A stretch of 64,000 nucleotides of DNA from Cristatella mucedo (GCA_009760855.2 WPIO01000003.1:1662001-1726000); one strand, 5' to 3'. Shown: positions 35,997 through 48,545, counted from the stretch's first letter. The notes: generated by a model from the letters alone, not told the origin. Translations and numbers: made by a program.

Positions 35997-36566
35997 CCTT
36001 GGCCCGTTACGGTAAGGAATTAATACCGTCCCTCGGCCACTGGAAAGGCACCCCTGTCCAGCTTGAATGGCGAATGGGTTCCAGACGATTCTTTCTTGGA
36101 ACGAGTGAAGGCGGAGGTTGACAGGCCAGCCAACATCAATCATCAGCTTCCGCGGGTATTTGGACCAATTCTAAAGGCCGAATCGTCACAGCTGGTCTCA
36201 GAGCTTCCTGGCTTGCTCTTAAGCTCTTGCTCTCTAACCGCACTAGCGCTCCTCTCTGGCTCACTGCTCCAGGACAAAGGAGTTCTAGCCCGCCTCCGAA
36301 CAGCTCTTGTTCGCGCTAAAATTCAGCCAAGGCCAGCAGGGCGCTACAACTTCATTTGCCACCCCCCCCCCCGGTATATCCTCGCTGTGTGGTTGCTAAA
36401 TTTGAGTGCTCCTGTAGAGAAGGATATTTTCTTAGCTGCTATGAGGCACTAGTTTGTATTAGCTGTCATTTGTAAAAACAAGGTCCTGGCAAGGTCCTAA
36501 AGCCACGCCTATAGATGTAGGATCTTATTGTGGATTATTGCTTTGAATGCATTCCTTTACTTTGCT
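35997..36566. other. no gene seen
   Basis: The plus frame at 36063-36452 (MNGEWVPDDSFLERVKAEVD...) is open for 129 codons but matches nothing I know. It includes a C12 run at 36361-36372 that would easily shift frame. I do not call it a gene. Confidence 0.35.
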
Positions 36567-37525
36567 AATGTAATGTAATGTAATGTATCTCCGTCTGTAA
36601 CTCCACAAAGTAATTAAGACCATGTGGGTGTTACGCAGCAGAGTTTTGTATAGCGCACTCACACCCTAAGCGGCTTTCGGTACGCATTCGGTAGTCAACA
36701 GACTTCGTCTCACGCAACAAAGAGAAAGTGGGAAGCATAGCAGAGTCAGGAGAGCAGTTAAGGTAGTGAGTAGCATAGAAGCAGCAGCTCAGGACCGCTG
36801 AAAAAGATGTGCGATAGTCGGCAGTAGGAGAGTAGAAGTCGTTGCGAAAGAATTGTGGAAGCGAGTTCCACAGCCTAGGACCTGCAGAGCAGAGCAGAGC
36901 TAAGGCTTCTATCGAAAACGATCTTTAAGCGGAGGAATGGGACAGCTAATTTTTAGTCCTCACAGGAACTGAGGGCGCGAACAGGCTGAAACTCATGCAG
37001 CAGTTCAGCTACCTACGAAGGAGCCAAGCCGTTGTGGGCCTTGTGGGTCAGCGTAAGAACTTTGCTCTGTATCCGTTGCTCAATCGGCATCCATCCTAGC
37101 TCTTTTAGGAAAGGAGATACGTGCTCAAACCTCTGGGACTTTAAGACTAGCCTTGCACCCATATTCATAGTCTGCTGAAGTGACCTAATAGCTTTCTTTG
37201 GGAGCCCAGTCAATAAGGAATTGCAATAATCAAGCCGAGACAGAACTAAGGAGCTAGTTAAATTTTTTGCAAGCCACTGTGGGAGACAGCTTCTAATCTT
37301 GGATCAGGATCAGACGGGATGGCTAGCTGTAGAAGTAGTCTTCTGAATGAAGCTTTTAAAATTGAGGCAGCTGTCGAAAACGACACCTAAATTTCGAGCA
37401 CATGGTGATGGTCGCATAACAGCATCACCTACTAGAAGAGCAAAGCCTTTTAATCCAGCCACAAGCTTAGGGTGTCCCATGAGCATCAGTTCAGTTTTAA
37501 CATTATTTAATTTCAATGATATTGC
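36567..37525 (-). mobile_element. L2-1 retrotransposon, 5'-truncated
   Basis: Minus strand: LKLNNVKTELMLMGHPKLVA, GLKGFALLVGDAVMR, PCARNLGVVFDSCLNFKSFI, KKAIRSLQQTMNMGARLV, KELGWMPIEQRIQSKVLTL, THKAHNGLAPS, then degraded FSSAGPRLWNS and the end stem-loop. The (ATTAC)n tail appears as TAATGTAATGTAATGTATC at the left edge. It carries stops and small indels. Confidence 0.9.
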
Positions 37526-38754
37526 TTGAATTCGGCAGCAAATAATAGCAGCACTGGCGTGCATAAACCAGTTGGAAGAATAAGTAAATAAACATGTCTT
37601 TAATTGCCGACCACCAAAACGACCAATCATATCAAGGCCTATACATATTATTAGCGAACAATGTATTCATGACATTAACACTAAATCTTGGCTTCTATAA
37701 TTATAATATCAGAAACTTTGAACTTCGTTTACTAGAATCACTGCATCAATCAAGAAATAAAAATGAGCAAGCGGTCGTTGACCTGCCATATGCCATCCGT
37801 TGGCTATTCCGGGTATTATAAGCTTTAACTGTTCATTCCAAGCCGGAACTCCGGTTGCCACAGTGGTCTTTTGCTTGAGACCAAGAATGGTGTCCGCGAG
37901 ATTCGTGAAGATTCATATAGCCCTTTGTCTGTAAAAAGAAACCTTTACTCTCCTTCGGGTTGGATCTCGAAATTATAAATGGAGTGTTAAGCCCTCCTTA
38001 AAAACTACTGCTGCCACGATGCCATCAAGGTCAATGTCGTCGAGATGTATCAGTTGCTCTTCGAGTGGAATTCCTGAAAAAAAACGTTGGATTTACAAAA
38101 TAAGATGGGAGAATTCATCAGTGACGCACTATTTCATTTACTGATGCACGCAAGCCAAGTTACTTTGTCAGTATAAAGAGCAGCTAAATGTTACTCTGAC
38201 TGGCTAGTTCTTCCACTACTTCATGCAAAATATTGACTGATAGCAAGGCATTACTTTATATTGGCAGATTTAAGTGAAAGCATGCATCTAATGAAATTCC
38301 TACATAATTTAGGCTTGCTTCTCTTGTCGTTCTGATCAGGTCGTCAAACCTCGAGCTGCTAGCAGCTTTCTAGACGTATAAATATTCATTCCTTGCATTT
38401 TAAGATACTTAGATCGAAGTTACATGAATAAAGGCATCGTAGCATATTTTCTAAAAACCAATCGTCGCATTAATTACCATATTTTCAATTTTTTCCAATT
38501 TTAATATAGCAATAAAAGTAATATGATAGAGAATCTTGAAATCCGTCTATGACCCGCTTAGGTTTACGGCATTCTATGACCTAGTAATTTCTTTGAAGTT
38601 TTCTCTTAACAAGCTTTTTAAAACTGCGATTATCTATGAATTACTGGGAGAGTGCTTTGACAATCTAGAATAAATGGTAAATTTGCACTTTGATTGCTTT
38701 AAAGTAAAGCAAAGTTTAACTTTTGGAATTTTCTTTAAATTTAAATATTATGCC
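37526..38754. other. AT-rich, no gene seen
   Basis: AT-rich with no conserved frame. Nothing is recognised before the L2-1 copy at 38755. Confidence 0.45.
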
Positions 38755-39098
38755 CGCAAAGTTGGTGACAGAAGCTTTAGCTCTGCAGGTCTTAGACTGT
38801 GGAACTCGCTTCCACAATTCTTACGCCACGACAACTACTCTCCTACTGCCGACTATCGCACATCTTTTTCAGCGGTCCTGAGCTGCTGCTTCTATGCTAC
38901 TCACTACCTTAACTGCTCTCCTGACTCTGCTATGTTTCCCACTTTCTCTTTGTTGCGTGAGACGAAGTCTGTTGGCTACCGAATGCGTACCGAAAGCCGC
39001 TTAGGGTGTGAGTGCGCAATACAAAACTCTGCTGCGTAACACCCACATGGTCTTTATTACTTTGTGGAGTTACAGACGGAGATACATTACATTACATA
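38755..39098 (+). mobile_element. L2-1 3' end, short copy
   Basis: It begins at VGDRSFSSAGLRLWNSLPQF, continues LLRETKSVGYRMRTESRLGC and ECAIQNSAA, then the stem-loop and GGAGATACATTACATTACA. Only the last part of ORF2 and the tail are present, and the frame is intact over this short piece. It suggests a relatively young 5'-truncated insertion. Confidence 0.9.
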
Positions 39099-42000
39099 AA
39101 GCATGAGTTGGCTTCTGGATATCGGCCGATCTTCAGAGGCTATGCAAAAAAAATTAACTGAACAGGTACTTGTGAGACGCCCTGAGGCTGCCACTGGACT
39201 AATAACTCCTTCTAATTGGCTGAATGGTAAGGCTACCCTAATCATCTAAACGAAATTAAAGTCACCTATTCTATGAATCACGTATGTTTAGTAGCTGCAT
39301 TACAAAGATCGCTGTCTCTGAGAAATAGATGATTGCTCTTTCTTCAGTATTAGATTGCGTCTACCTTGGTAGAAACCTAAGCTTTTATACATTTTTTGCT
39401 TATTGAATCTGTCTTGGCTAGGCCACTATAATTTGCTTTGGCCGATTGGCTATTGAAAGAAAAGCCGATGTACAACATCAGATGGCAATGATTATTGCTG
39501 CAGGTAGGTCAAGCAATCCAAGAGGTTCTGTCAGTTGGTCTCGTTTTCTGAATCAACTGCTATATGCCTTGTTTATCAACCTACTGGAGCGAAAGGCTTT
39601 AGCAAAGAAATAAGGACAACTAAGACTCGAATTCTTCATACTTAGGTAGACTGTTTTATCTGGTTTGTATCTTGTATGTCCGTAGTATCTGTATCCTATT
39701 CTCAGGTCTTATATGAACAACAAATTTGTAATTTCTTGATTAGTGACTATTGGTTGGCGAAACATTTTGTCTATACAGCTACTATACTGCGGAACTCTGA
39801 TAACTTTTATGTAATACAAATGGCAAAGGCTTTCCGCCGACTGTAGTAAACGGCTTCCTGCTGTCCTGGGTAGCTCTTCCTTTCATTAAATGCACTTTGT
39901 TCTGCGTGCTTCTCAATTAATATTTGCTTTGGGATGTGGGATCTTTCGGCTTTAAAATGGACAAGGCAGCGACTTGCACTTTGAGCATACTAAATCAATT
40001 CTCTGTCATAGCCCAAACTTAGTCACTTTAGCATCATCGAGTTAGGCGTTATGTACTGAGAGAAATTACATTACAATGTGAAGATCTATCGTTCATCTTT
40101 CTAATTACCGTGTTATTATACTCAAACCAAGCTCATGGAAAATGCCTTGAGGAGCATATTACTGAATGATATGAGATTCATTATATTACGCGAGAAGATT
40201 CGCGTGCCTTGTGAAATTCAACAAATAATAATTCAAAATAATTTCATTAAAAAAATAATATGCATCTCCAATTTCCAGATCTCTAGAAATTCGCCGCTGA
40301 ATCACTACATTGCTACCCAAAAAGGAGGAATGTTGAAATTTCCATTTATTATTGGACTATCTCAAAGTTTATTGAACTTTATGCTACCACGCCAACGCAA
40401 AAAGTCAAAGCAAAGAATTCTTGGCCAACATGCCAAAGTACACAAGAAGACGCACATTTTGCCGGCCTATTATAAGCTATGCCTAACAAAATAACCTAAA
40501 TATTTCTCATAGTATCGCTAAATACGCCCAGGAACAGATGACAACAACTCCCCGTAGCTACGACAGAGCTGAGTAAAAAAAGACGCATCTTCAGCTATAA
40601 CATTACTAGTGCAAACTCACGGCAGGCTGTGACAAAGTTCGAAATAACATATTAAGAATATGCAGACGCATTGCAAGGATTCTATGCAGTTCAAAACACA
40701 GCTCGAATATAGGAAGGCAAAGAGCACTTGGCGGGGAAGGCCGGTGAAGGAGAAGTAGGGAAGACAGATTCCTAGGCTGGCGCGGTAAGTGAACCGACAC
40801 GCGAGGCACATACAGGATGGTGATGAAGGATCGATTTTGTATAAGGGTCCTTTAGATCTAATGCCAATTTGATTTTTTTCTAGAAGCTATGTCAACGAGG
40901 ACAGCCGTCAGATTCTGACTTTTTTGTAATAATAGTGCTGGTGACATACAAAGTGATCGTGGTCCCTCCTCACTTAATATACAAGGTTAAGTCTCTTGAT
41001 ACCGCAACAATTGTCCCCAACAAGCGGAGATACAAGCGCTTTTGCATGCAGCGGGCTGTTTATTTACTAGGCGCTTAAGAAACTAATATGGACTTCGTGG
41101 ATCAGCAATTGTAATGACCTTGAACTTGTCTCTTCAAAGACACGCCCCTTAGCAGCTGGGCCAAAACAGAGCATATAGGTAGGTGTATTCGCGCACCCAA
41201 AAAAGCATTCCTGCCGATATAAACGAATATGACTGTCTGAATAAAAGTTTATTATCCGTAGAGGCAGTAACAAAATTTTTATCAGAAATTAGTAACGCAG
41301 TGCTTATATGAAATTGTAAAGGATTTACCACATCCTAAATCATGCAACCGGCCTCCATGACTTACTAAATTATTTGCCAGAGGTGGCTAGGGTAAGCAAA
41401 AAGCTGAAGTACGAAGACGTTGTAAAATTGCATGTGAACAGCACACTGTTGTAAAAAAATAAAGTGGAATACAATAATAAAGCTGTCTATATCACATGTA
41501 GTTTTACCGCTCGGCATCCTGCATTAGGAATAGGTCTACAGGGGGCACTGCAGTTGGACGCCATGCAGCCAATCTGAAACGAATCTAGAATTTAAGGAGC
41601 CTACGGCTAATTATGCCAATTTTCTTTTGGTTGCCTTGTGTTTATTTTTACTTAATATTTAGGCTGCCTAAATGCGAATCGTTCATAGTGACAATAATTG
41701 CAGTTTGAAGGAGGACACCTCGACTAAACCTAGTGGCGCTTTGTCCCCGCAGAAATCCAAGCTAAAATCAAAGAGCCTGAGGCAGACGTGGAAACCCATG
41801 AGTTCACGAGGATACTTGCTGGCATCCCGGGGAGAAGTAGGTTTTTAGTTGTAATTCCCCGCTAATCTGAACGTAAGGGTGTGCTCACTGGCTCTGAGCT
41901 AAGAGAAATTTATGAAATAGCCGCCACGAAGCGAGGCATTTGAGCCGAGACATGTGAGCAGCTTCTATACAGAAAGAGATTATTTGTATACTTAAGACTT

Positions 42001-43404
42001 AGCCAGTATATCCTGAGTGAGTGTGGCCAACGTCGCTCTCAATAAACAACGGTCTATCAGTCATAGAGTGATCGCTAGGAGGGCGTCCCTACGCACGTGA
42101 CTCTGCCACTCTATCAGCGACCGTTGAGCAAGCTATCCACGTGCGCGTTGCTGTAGGCTTGTAAACGAGTGTGTCGGAAGTCACGTGTCGTTTCAACCGC
42201 AGCGTACTGGATTTGATGAGATCCCTTTCCTACGACCCGTATCGCTATGGCCACAGCACTTCCGCTTGTACGAGTTGAAATTGCGGGTGGAAAGCTGCCT
42301 GGTCTGGGTGATTTTAGTTCCGTATTTGTGCTGCTGTGCTGTGTGACCATTTTCGTTAAATGGCTGCGAGCTAATGGTAGCATTTAAATTCATACCAGTA
42401 CTTTTTTCGATTAAAACCAATCGAGATCCTAAAAATAGAATCTGGCAGAAAAATTTCTTCTCGCAAGCAACATTGCTTCGGAGAGACATCAGAAGAAGCT
42501 GCTGTACTGCGTGCATCGGAAATGAAATGAAAGAGATTTTTTTTCTTGCCGCGAACAGCGAGCCGGAGAAACTAAAAGATAAGTCAAAAAGACAAAAATT
42601 CAAGAAGCTGAAGCATGCCATGCTAAGACAATTCAAATTAATCTCATTGCAATATAGATTTTGCTCCTTTGACTAAGAACTGTAAGCTTGGTATTCAGTC
42701 AGTAGCGCTGGTTCATCAGCTTGATTCACGGACACTCAGGCACACGATTTCATAATGTAGTCGCTTAGTAAAATAGGGTCCCGGCTTACGAACGCCCCGG
42801 GAACGCCAAATTTAGATCAAGTACAGCTAGTTGGAAAAAACCTACTCGTGACCTGAATCCAGCTCCGAATTACCTAACGAACTCACTTGGCTCGTAAACG
42901 CTTCACCAATATTCGGGCAAAAAATAAAGCCCTTGAATGAATCGATGACACAAATTTCCAAAAGAGCACCGGAAGCCCCAAAAATCTATACCAACTTATT
43001 GAGTCTCGAAGATGCAATCTATTAGAACATTGCCAAGCAAGGTTCTAATGGGGGCATAGTGAAACCCGATTTCGTGCCTCCCGACAATAAGCGTTACTGG
43101 CGATTCTTCACCGTTGCAGGATTCAATTTCGAAAATCGAAGTTCTTGCGAAGGTCGTTTACGGAAACCATAAAATCAAAGACCTTGGTAAATCTTGTCCG
43201 TTTGCTGTTTGATCGCAGTGCGTAAGAAATTACTTGCCTATGGACTTGTAAACGCTTATTTGCTTGGGGCGTAGTTAGCCACGCCTGAGGCGGCCTTAGA
43301 TTCTCATATACTAGTAGCGTGCTTACCTGTAGGATCGCTTGTACCTATTATCGTTCCGCTATCGTCTTTGAAGTCGTTATCATGTGCAGTTGCTGCTGGT
43401 AGGG
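39099..43404. other. 4.3 kb AT-rich region, no supported gene
   Basis: Two long open frames were examined: plus 40135-40494 (119 codons, rich in Ile, Lys and Asn) and the overlapping pair at 42193-42676 on opposite strands. None has a recognisable domain, and composition alone could explain them. CTCAATAAACAACGG near 42032 resembles an LTR poly(A) region, but ends could not be defined. Confidence 0.4.
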
Positions 43405-43595
43405 TCCACCCATTAAAAAATACTACATTATTTAACAGCCTTTTGAATAGCGACAGAAAAGCCTTTACGGCTATCACCACCGCTTGCAGCGGCGATAAAG
43501 GATCTCCCACCACAGGAATCGAACCCACGACCTCGGTACAGAAGTTGTGAAAAGGCAACCGCCTTACCTAGTGTGCCATCACGGCTCACTACGCA
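43405..43595 (-). mobile_element. SINE1, tRNA-derived, well preserved
   Basis: Minus strand: GTGAGCCGTGATGGCACACT, with the A box TGGCACACTAGG (43567-43578). A perfect B box GGGTTCGATTCC (43515-43526) follows, then CCGCTGCAAGCGG, GTAAAGGCTTTTCTGTCGC and TATTCAAAAGGCTGTTAAAT. Both Pol III boxes are intact and correctly spaced. The sister copy is at 3887-4060. The body does not resemble the L2 tails, so its LINE partner is unknown. Confidence 0.85.
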
Positions 43596-43654
43596 TTATC
43601 AAAGAAAATCGGCTCGTAGCAGGAGCGGCGATCGCGACCTGGGGCCCCACAAGC

Positions 43655-43950
43655 CTGGTATTCGCATTCACTGGAGCCAAAGAATGAAGCGACCTAAAAG
43701 CCAGTGATGACAGAACCTTGAAGTCAATGCGTTGCTTGACTGGGAACCAGTGCAAGTCTGTGAGAATTGGTGAGATGCGGCAACTGCGACGCTCATAGCA
43801 GGCAAACCTAGCTGCAGAAATGTTCACCAACTGTAAACGCTGCACTGCTCTTCCCGGTCGACCAGCTAGCAGCGATTTACAGAAGTCATGACGGGAGGCC
43901 ACAAAATGAACCGTCCAATTCAAAACGGCCGCGATTGGGCACAGCTGTCG
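43655..43950 (-). mobile_element. L2-2 ORF2 fragment
   Basis: Minus strand: RHDFCKSLLAGRPGRAVQRL, QLVNISAARFACYERRSCRI, SPILTDLHWFPVKQRIDFKV and FRSLHSLAPV. This is the C-terminal region of an L2/CR1 ORF2, matching the parts at 11026-11565 and 29240-29400. It has lost its 3' end. Confidence 0.82.
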
Positions 43951-46317
43951 CGGTCTTTCCATGAGTCCCTTTAATCCAAGCTCCGCATGGGCAGCAGCGA
44001 ATACTCGCTGGCTGGATCGAACGACTTTCCCTCAGCTGCCACCAAACTGCCGAGCGCTTACTGCGAGGTGAGAGCGTTTGCACGAGCGCTTGCTCGCCCG
44101 CTGTTGACCGGCGCCCGAGTCCGGTTGCGTTGAAGCTGCTCGCGCGCGCGCGCGCATTCCTGCTTCGCGGACGCAGCTTCGCGGCGCCATTCGTCCGCTC
44201 GCCTACTCCCTCCTCCGCGAGCCGTTCGTTTCGGAGTGGAGAGCGTAGCTGAGCGCGGTCTCTCGCGCTGGCCAGCCCGACAGACCACCTGCTTCGATCG
44301 CGCGAGTGCTGCCCTTCGTCAGACTGGCCGCTGAGATTGTCGTATTTTAATTTAGCAGAAAAAATCACCAAACATCTCCGCGGTGGCGAAGCTTCGCTAC
44401 CTATTACTCGCGATGCACGAAGCGAAGAAACCGCGAATAAACTCTGTCCGCCTAGATAAACCACGAAATATATTAACTATAAAATATATGATACAAATAA
44501 ATAAAATATATGATAAACCGCGAATAAACTCTGACCGCTTAGAAACGTCGCCTCGGGCCAAATATAACCCGTTTGGATTTCCACATGCGTGCTGCTACCG
44601 TAAAGGCCTGCATTGATACCTAATTTTTTAGGCACATACCGCTAATTCATACACAAGCTCGCAACTGGCAAGGCTGGTCAGGGTGCGAGGGTATCTGCGG
44701 GACGACACGCTACGTAGGCAGTACGTACAGCGAATGCAGACCTCACAATTGATGTTCGTCATTGACCTACCCATAAGCCCCAACTACTTCCGCTCATTGA
44801 AACGGTTTTTCGTCCGAATCCGTTGACCCGCTGCCGCTGGTGCCTGTGCGTGGAGTGCTGTTGCAACATGTCCATGGTAACTGGCTTAGCCGCGCAGCCT
44901 AAAGACTTTTGAGTTTCTATTTTCGCATTGATTATATTCGGAGCTGCCTCGCACCACGATCTGTCCGCTTGCGGACTATCTTCCCCAGCCGCACGACCTC
45001 CGATATTCTGTAGCCCATGCTATGGATAGTAGCTAAACGCTGCGGTAGCGCGCGCCATAAGTGAACGTAGCGCGATTTGCTAGTCGATTCAATTCAGGTT
45101 ATGATATTGTGGATGTTATTGTAGTAGTCCTTGCTACTGGGGCCCTCGCTTAACTGATTTTTACATGAGTGCGTTTCCACTGTCGTCCGTCAGCTGCAGC
45201 TGCATTGTAACCTGCGCTCTCGTGTTTGATTCATTTGTCGCTTGCAAAAGACCAGAAATAGAGAGATCCTACTTCTGGCCTTTATTCATTTGAAGCTGTT
45301 TTTCACACGGTGGGTATTCACTTTGTATCCAGCCCCCTCCTCCACCCCCCACCGATGGTGAAGAATTACATTCGCTGTTAGAGGCAACTCGGTCGGCTCG
45401 ATGCTGACGATAAGCTGTTTCCGTTTTTGTGGTCGTGCGATCTCTCGCCATTCGCGATTGTAGCGCTCTTTTGATAGCCTCTCAGAAGGGTTAGTACTAC
45501 GCCTGCTTACCGGCGCATGTCCCTAGGCGGTTCACCTGGTGCTTTTGGCTCCAAGTATGTGTAGGCTCCAAGTATGTGTATAGCCTACTTTAATCATGAT
45601 CAGCAGAATTAGTGGACCATGTCTGATCAAGTAGACCATGTGTGATCACGTAGAAAGTGTTGCTTGAGTGGAGACGGTGTCCAGCTGTGGCCACTCGGTC
45701 CCTCGGTGAAGTGATCAGCTGCACTCGAACAACTGATTTTAGCCTGGTGACCATTCGCTCGCCCTCTGCAAGCACGCGATGTGGCCTGGCATCCGTGCAT
45801 GTATCGAAACGGCCACGAGCTTAACCTTTGGCCTTACTGCACAGCGATGGTGAGAGATGGCAGCTGAGGCGCTGAGCATACGGTGAGCCTGCAGAGTTCA
45901 GTGTGGAAGTGGCATCAAGTGAGCGCTAGCAGCTCCGCAATGCTTCCGTCTTGAGGCAGTGTGCCTTGCAATTGAGGTAGCCCATGAACGGCTTTGATGG
46001 CATAGTACCAATTGAGGCGCAGGCAGAGCCAGACTCAGCACTGCAATCGATAACCAGCAACCTGATTTATGGAATGCAGTAACACAAGTCGTGAATGGTA
46101 TTTGTAGCACTTAACAGCAAGCCTGTGCCCTTTGGGTCTTGCTGCTTGAACAGTGACATAGGGAAACGTCGGTGCCTTTCTCCAATGTCATTTGGGGGTA
46201 GCTAAGGGGGGGAGCTTCTCTCTTCAAGTGACCGCTTACAGTGACCGCTTGGTTTCGTTTTAAGACGTGTGTGTAGATTTCTGTTCGTTTGTGTGTCTCC
46301 AGCTCCTATCGCAAGAG
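43951..46317. other. CpG-rich block then upstream region of UBE2S
   Basis: 43960-44350 is CpG-rich with an alternating GC run (about 44139-44154). AAACCGCGAATAAACTCTG occurs twice, near 44428 and 44514. 17-bp (45547-45580) and about 20-bp (45617-45656) tandem duplications follow. The rest has no recognised gene and presumably includes the UBE2S promoter, which lacks an obvious TATA box. Confidence 0.4.
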
Positions 46318-46392
46318 ATGAGTGCTCAAGAAACCTCGACTTGTGTGGATTCTCGTCCTCGCTTTTCAAGAAGTTTGTTCAGTACAATCTAA
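46318..46392 (+). other. possible upstream ORF of UBE2S
   Basis: ATG at 46318 opens 24 codons (MSAQETSTCVDSRPRFSRSL...) and stops at TAA 46390-46392, 58 nt before the UBE2S start. If the transcript begins upstream of 46318 this would be a uORF. The transcription start is not known from sequence. Confidence 0.3.
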
Positions 46393-46450
46393 CCGGTTTG
46401 TGTAACGTGCTGTCACGACTTGCTCCGTTCGTTCGTTCGTTCAGAGTAAC

Positions 46451-48059
46451 ATGGAAAATCTCTCACCGCAAGTGATACGCCAGGTCTCTAAGGAATTGGC
46501 AGCTCTCATAGAGGATCCTCCCGAAGGCATCCGCATTATTCCAAATGACGAGGATATGACTGACATCCAAGCAGTAATAGAGGGACCTGGTAAGTACGCC
46601 TTTCGTGTGTGGTCGAGTCTGCATGTGCGCGTGCGTCTATGGCATGCTGCCCACAGGTTTTATCATTTAGAGTGCTAGAGCTGACATGGGAAAAGATTGT
46701 TTCTGCCGAATGTTTTGCAAACCATCGGCACCGGGTCCCTGTATACATTCTGTCTGATGCTGATGTACATTGTGTGTGAAGTTTTTGAATAGGCAAAACT
46801 ACACTGCCTGCATCAGCCCTTCACTGGTTTGAATCGTTTCAGGTGGAACACCTTATGCCGGTGGTGAATTCCACATGAAGCTAGCCTTAGGCAAAAACTT
46901 CCCCAGTGAGCCACCGAAGGGCTTTTTTGTAACCAAGATATTTCATCCTAACGTCTCCAGTAGTGGCGAGATCTGCGTCAACACGCTCAAGAAAGACTGG
47001 AAGCCTGAGCTCGGCATAAAGCACATCCTCCTCGTGAGTACTATTGCTTGTACCAATAAGATTCGCAGCAGATGAGAACGCTCGGTTAGTGGCTCTGTTA
47101 GTCGTGCTCATAAAGAATGCTTTTATTTTGCATCCTGTTGACGATGTTACCTGTTAGGTTTGTTGAGCCATACCTAGCTCTTTATTTTAAGTGCTAGGCC
47201 ATTATTGAGACTGTGTTAGCCTCCCCCCTTACTCGTCTGCACCAGTAGACTTTCCCTCGATATAAGATGCCTTTCAGTAGCTTAGCTCTTTATTGACTTC
47301 TGGCTCACCTTGTCCTGCAAAAGCTTCTGTAAATTGTCCCTGCTTTGCCACAGACGTCTATTTGGTGCGTGTAATCACCTGAGCACGGGTAGCACCTCAG
47401 CATTATGTAATTGTTGCCAAGAAGGCTAAACGTTGACCTCCCCGGTACCTGCAAATCGTAGCTTTAGCTGAAGGCGTTCTATGCTCCTTCTGGTCGGCCC
47501 TGATGAGCTGCCACCTGCTAGCTACCCATCTTGTTATGTGCATGTACGAGAGCTGTTATTATAGACATGATGTGAGTTTATTTGTCACCCGGGTTGTGCT
47601 GCTGTGTGAAAGTGTGCATGTGCTCGACCCCGTGCGCAAGGCTTAGTGGACTCGCGATGCATCTTTATGTTCTCTACGTGGCTATTGTCTAACTCTCATT
47701 TCAGACAGTGAAGTGCTTGTTGATCGTCCCCAATCCGGAATCGGCGCTAAACGAGGAAGCCGGCAAGCTGCTTCTGGAGCATTACGACGAATATTCGAGC
47801 CGTGCCAAGCTCTTCACCGAGATCCATGCAAAGCCATTGAGGTGAGTCGTACAACCATTGACCGTGATGTGGGGATGCAGACACGGATTTGCTGGCTAGG
47901 GCGAATTGTCCCTCACCTGCACATCGTTTTTTTTGTAGGCGGAAGCAGGGTGAAGGAAAGTGCGCTGAAGATGGACCTCAAGTAAAGAAACATGCGCTTG
48001 ACACTGCATTAGCAGATAAGAAGAAAACCGACAGAAAGAAGCATCTGAAGCGATTATAG
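46451..48059 (+). CDS. UBE2S: ubiquitin-conjugating enzyme E2 S, four coding exons
   Basis: Exons are 46451-46589, 46843-47033, 47705-47841 and 47939-48059, all with GT-AG introns (253, 671 and 97 bp). They join to 588 nt encoding 195 residues plus TAG. The UBC fold spans about residues 5-150. HPN is at 81-83, the catalytic Cys is 91 in GEICVN, and LNEEAG is at 125-130. The end is Lys-rich and finishes KKHLKRL, matching the LRRL-type tail that docks on the anaphase-promoting complex. The family extends Lys11-linked ubiquitin chains on APC/C substrates at mitotic exit. Human UBE2S has 222 residues; this one is shorter, mainly in the linker before the tail. The start was chosen because TAACATGG is a good context and MENLSPQ aligns with the family N-terminus, although longer N-termini exist. 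The gene looks intact. [14 protein letters not shown] and [16 protein letters not shown] look arthropod-like, a judgement from memory. Confidence 0.96.
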
Positions 48060-48205
48060 ACAGCGTATTGTATGTGCTTATATGGTTCAAGTCTGCCAGT
48101 CAACCGAGAGTGCAAATGTGAGATGTGTACAGCAGTGACTGAAATGTAGATCCGGCACACGTGCTTATAGTGTGCCTGTAATGTGTATATATGCACATAT
48201 ATTTA

Positions 48206-48215
48206 TATAAATATA
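48206..48215 (+). other. possible poly(A) signal of UBE2S
   Basis: No AATAAA lies near. TATAAA (48206-48211) and AATATA (48210-48215) are known weaker variants, about 150 bp after the stop codon, followed by a T/GT-rich stretch (48220-48238) suited to a downstream element. Confidence 0.35.
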
Positions 48216-48464
48216 TTATATATTTTTTGTGTAGCTTGTATCTTAGACGTCAGACTTGTGCAAGCCTATGTGCGCATAGGGTATGCGTTTTAATTTTAAA
48301 TTGGTTAGTGGTGCGATTGCTCTGCCTCATCGAAGGCGTGGCAAACAACTAAAATTTTGCTGCACAATCAAATCTGTGCCATCCATATCGTAATGAAGAG
48401 GACCTCAATGTTAGCTAGCCGCATGCTCATGGCCGGTTAGGGTATAGAGTATGACCATTAGTAA

Positions 48465-48545
48465 TGCAATCTATCTGTAACTCCTAAAAAAAGCACTAAG
48501 TGGGTGTTACCGATGAGTGTTCTATAGGGCACTCAAAGCTTAAAC
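48465..48545 (-). mobile_element. decayed L2-1 3' end
   Basis: Plus strand: TATCTGTAACTCC, AAGTGGGTGTTACC and TCTATAGGGCACTCAAAGC parallel the reversed L2-1 tail (CTGTAACTCCACAAAG, GTGGGTGTTACGCAG, GTATAGCGCACTCAC). It is heavily mutated. Confidence 0.55.

Noticed and set aside
40135-40494. 119-codon plus-strand frame
   Set aside because: AT-rich composition (Ile, Lys, Asn), no homology that I recognise and no neighbouring exon. It may be chance.
41990-42110. LTR around CTCAATAAACAACGG
   Set aside because: A poly(A)-like signal is present, but no TG...CA ends, TATA box or duplicate could be defined.
42193-42676. Overlapping long frames on both strands
   Set aside because: Neither has a recognisable domain. 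Mutual overlap on opposite strands means at most one can be real and nothing favours either.
44130-44160. Alternating GC run as an RNA gene or promoter element
   Set aside because: A short alternating run (Z-DNA-prone) with no further support.
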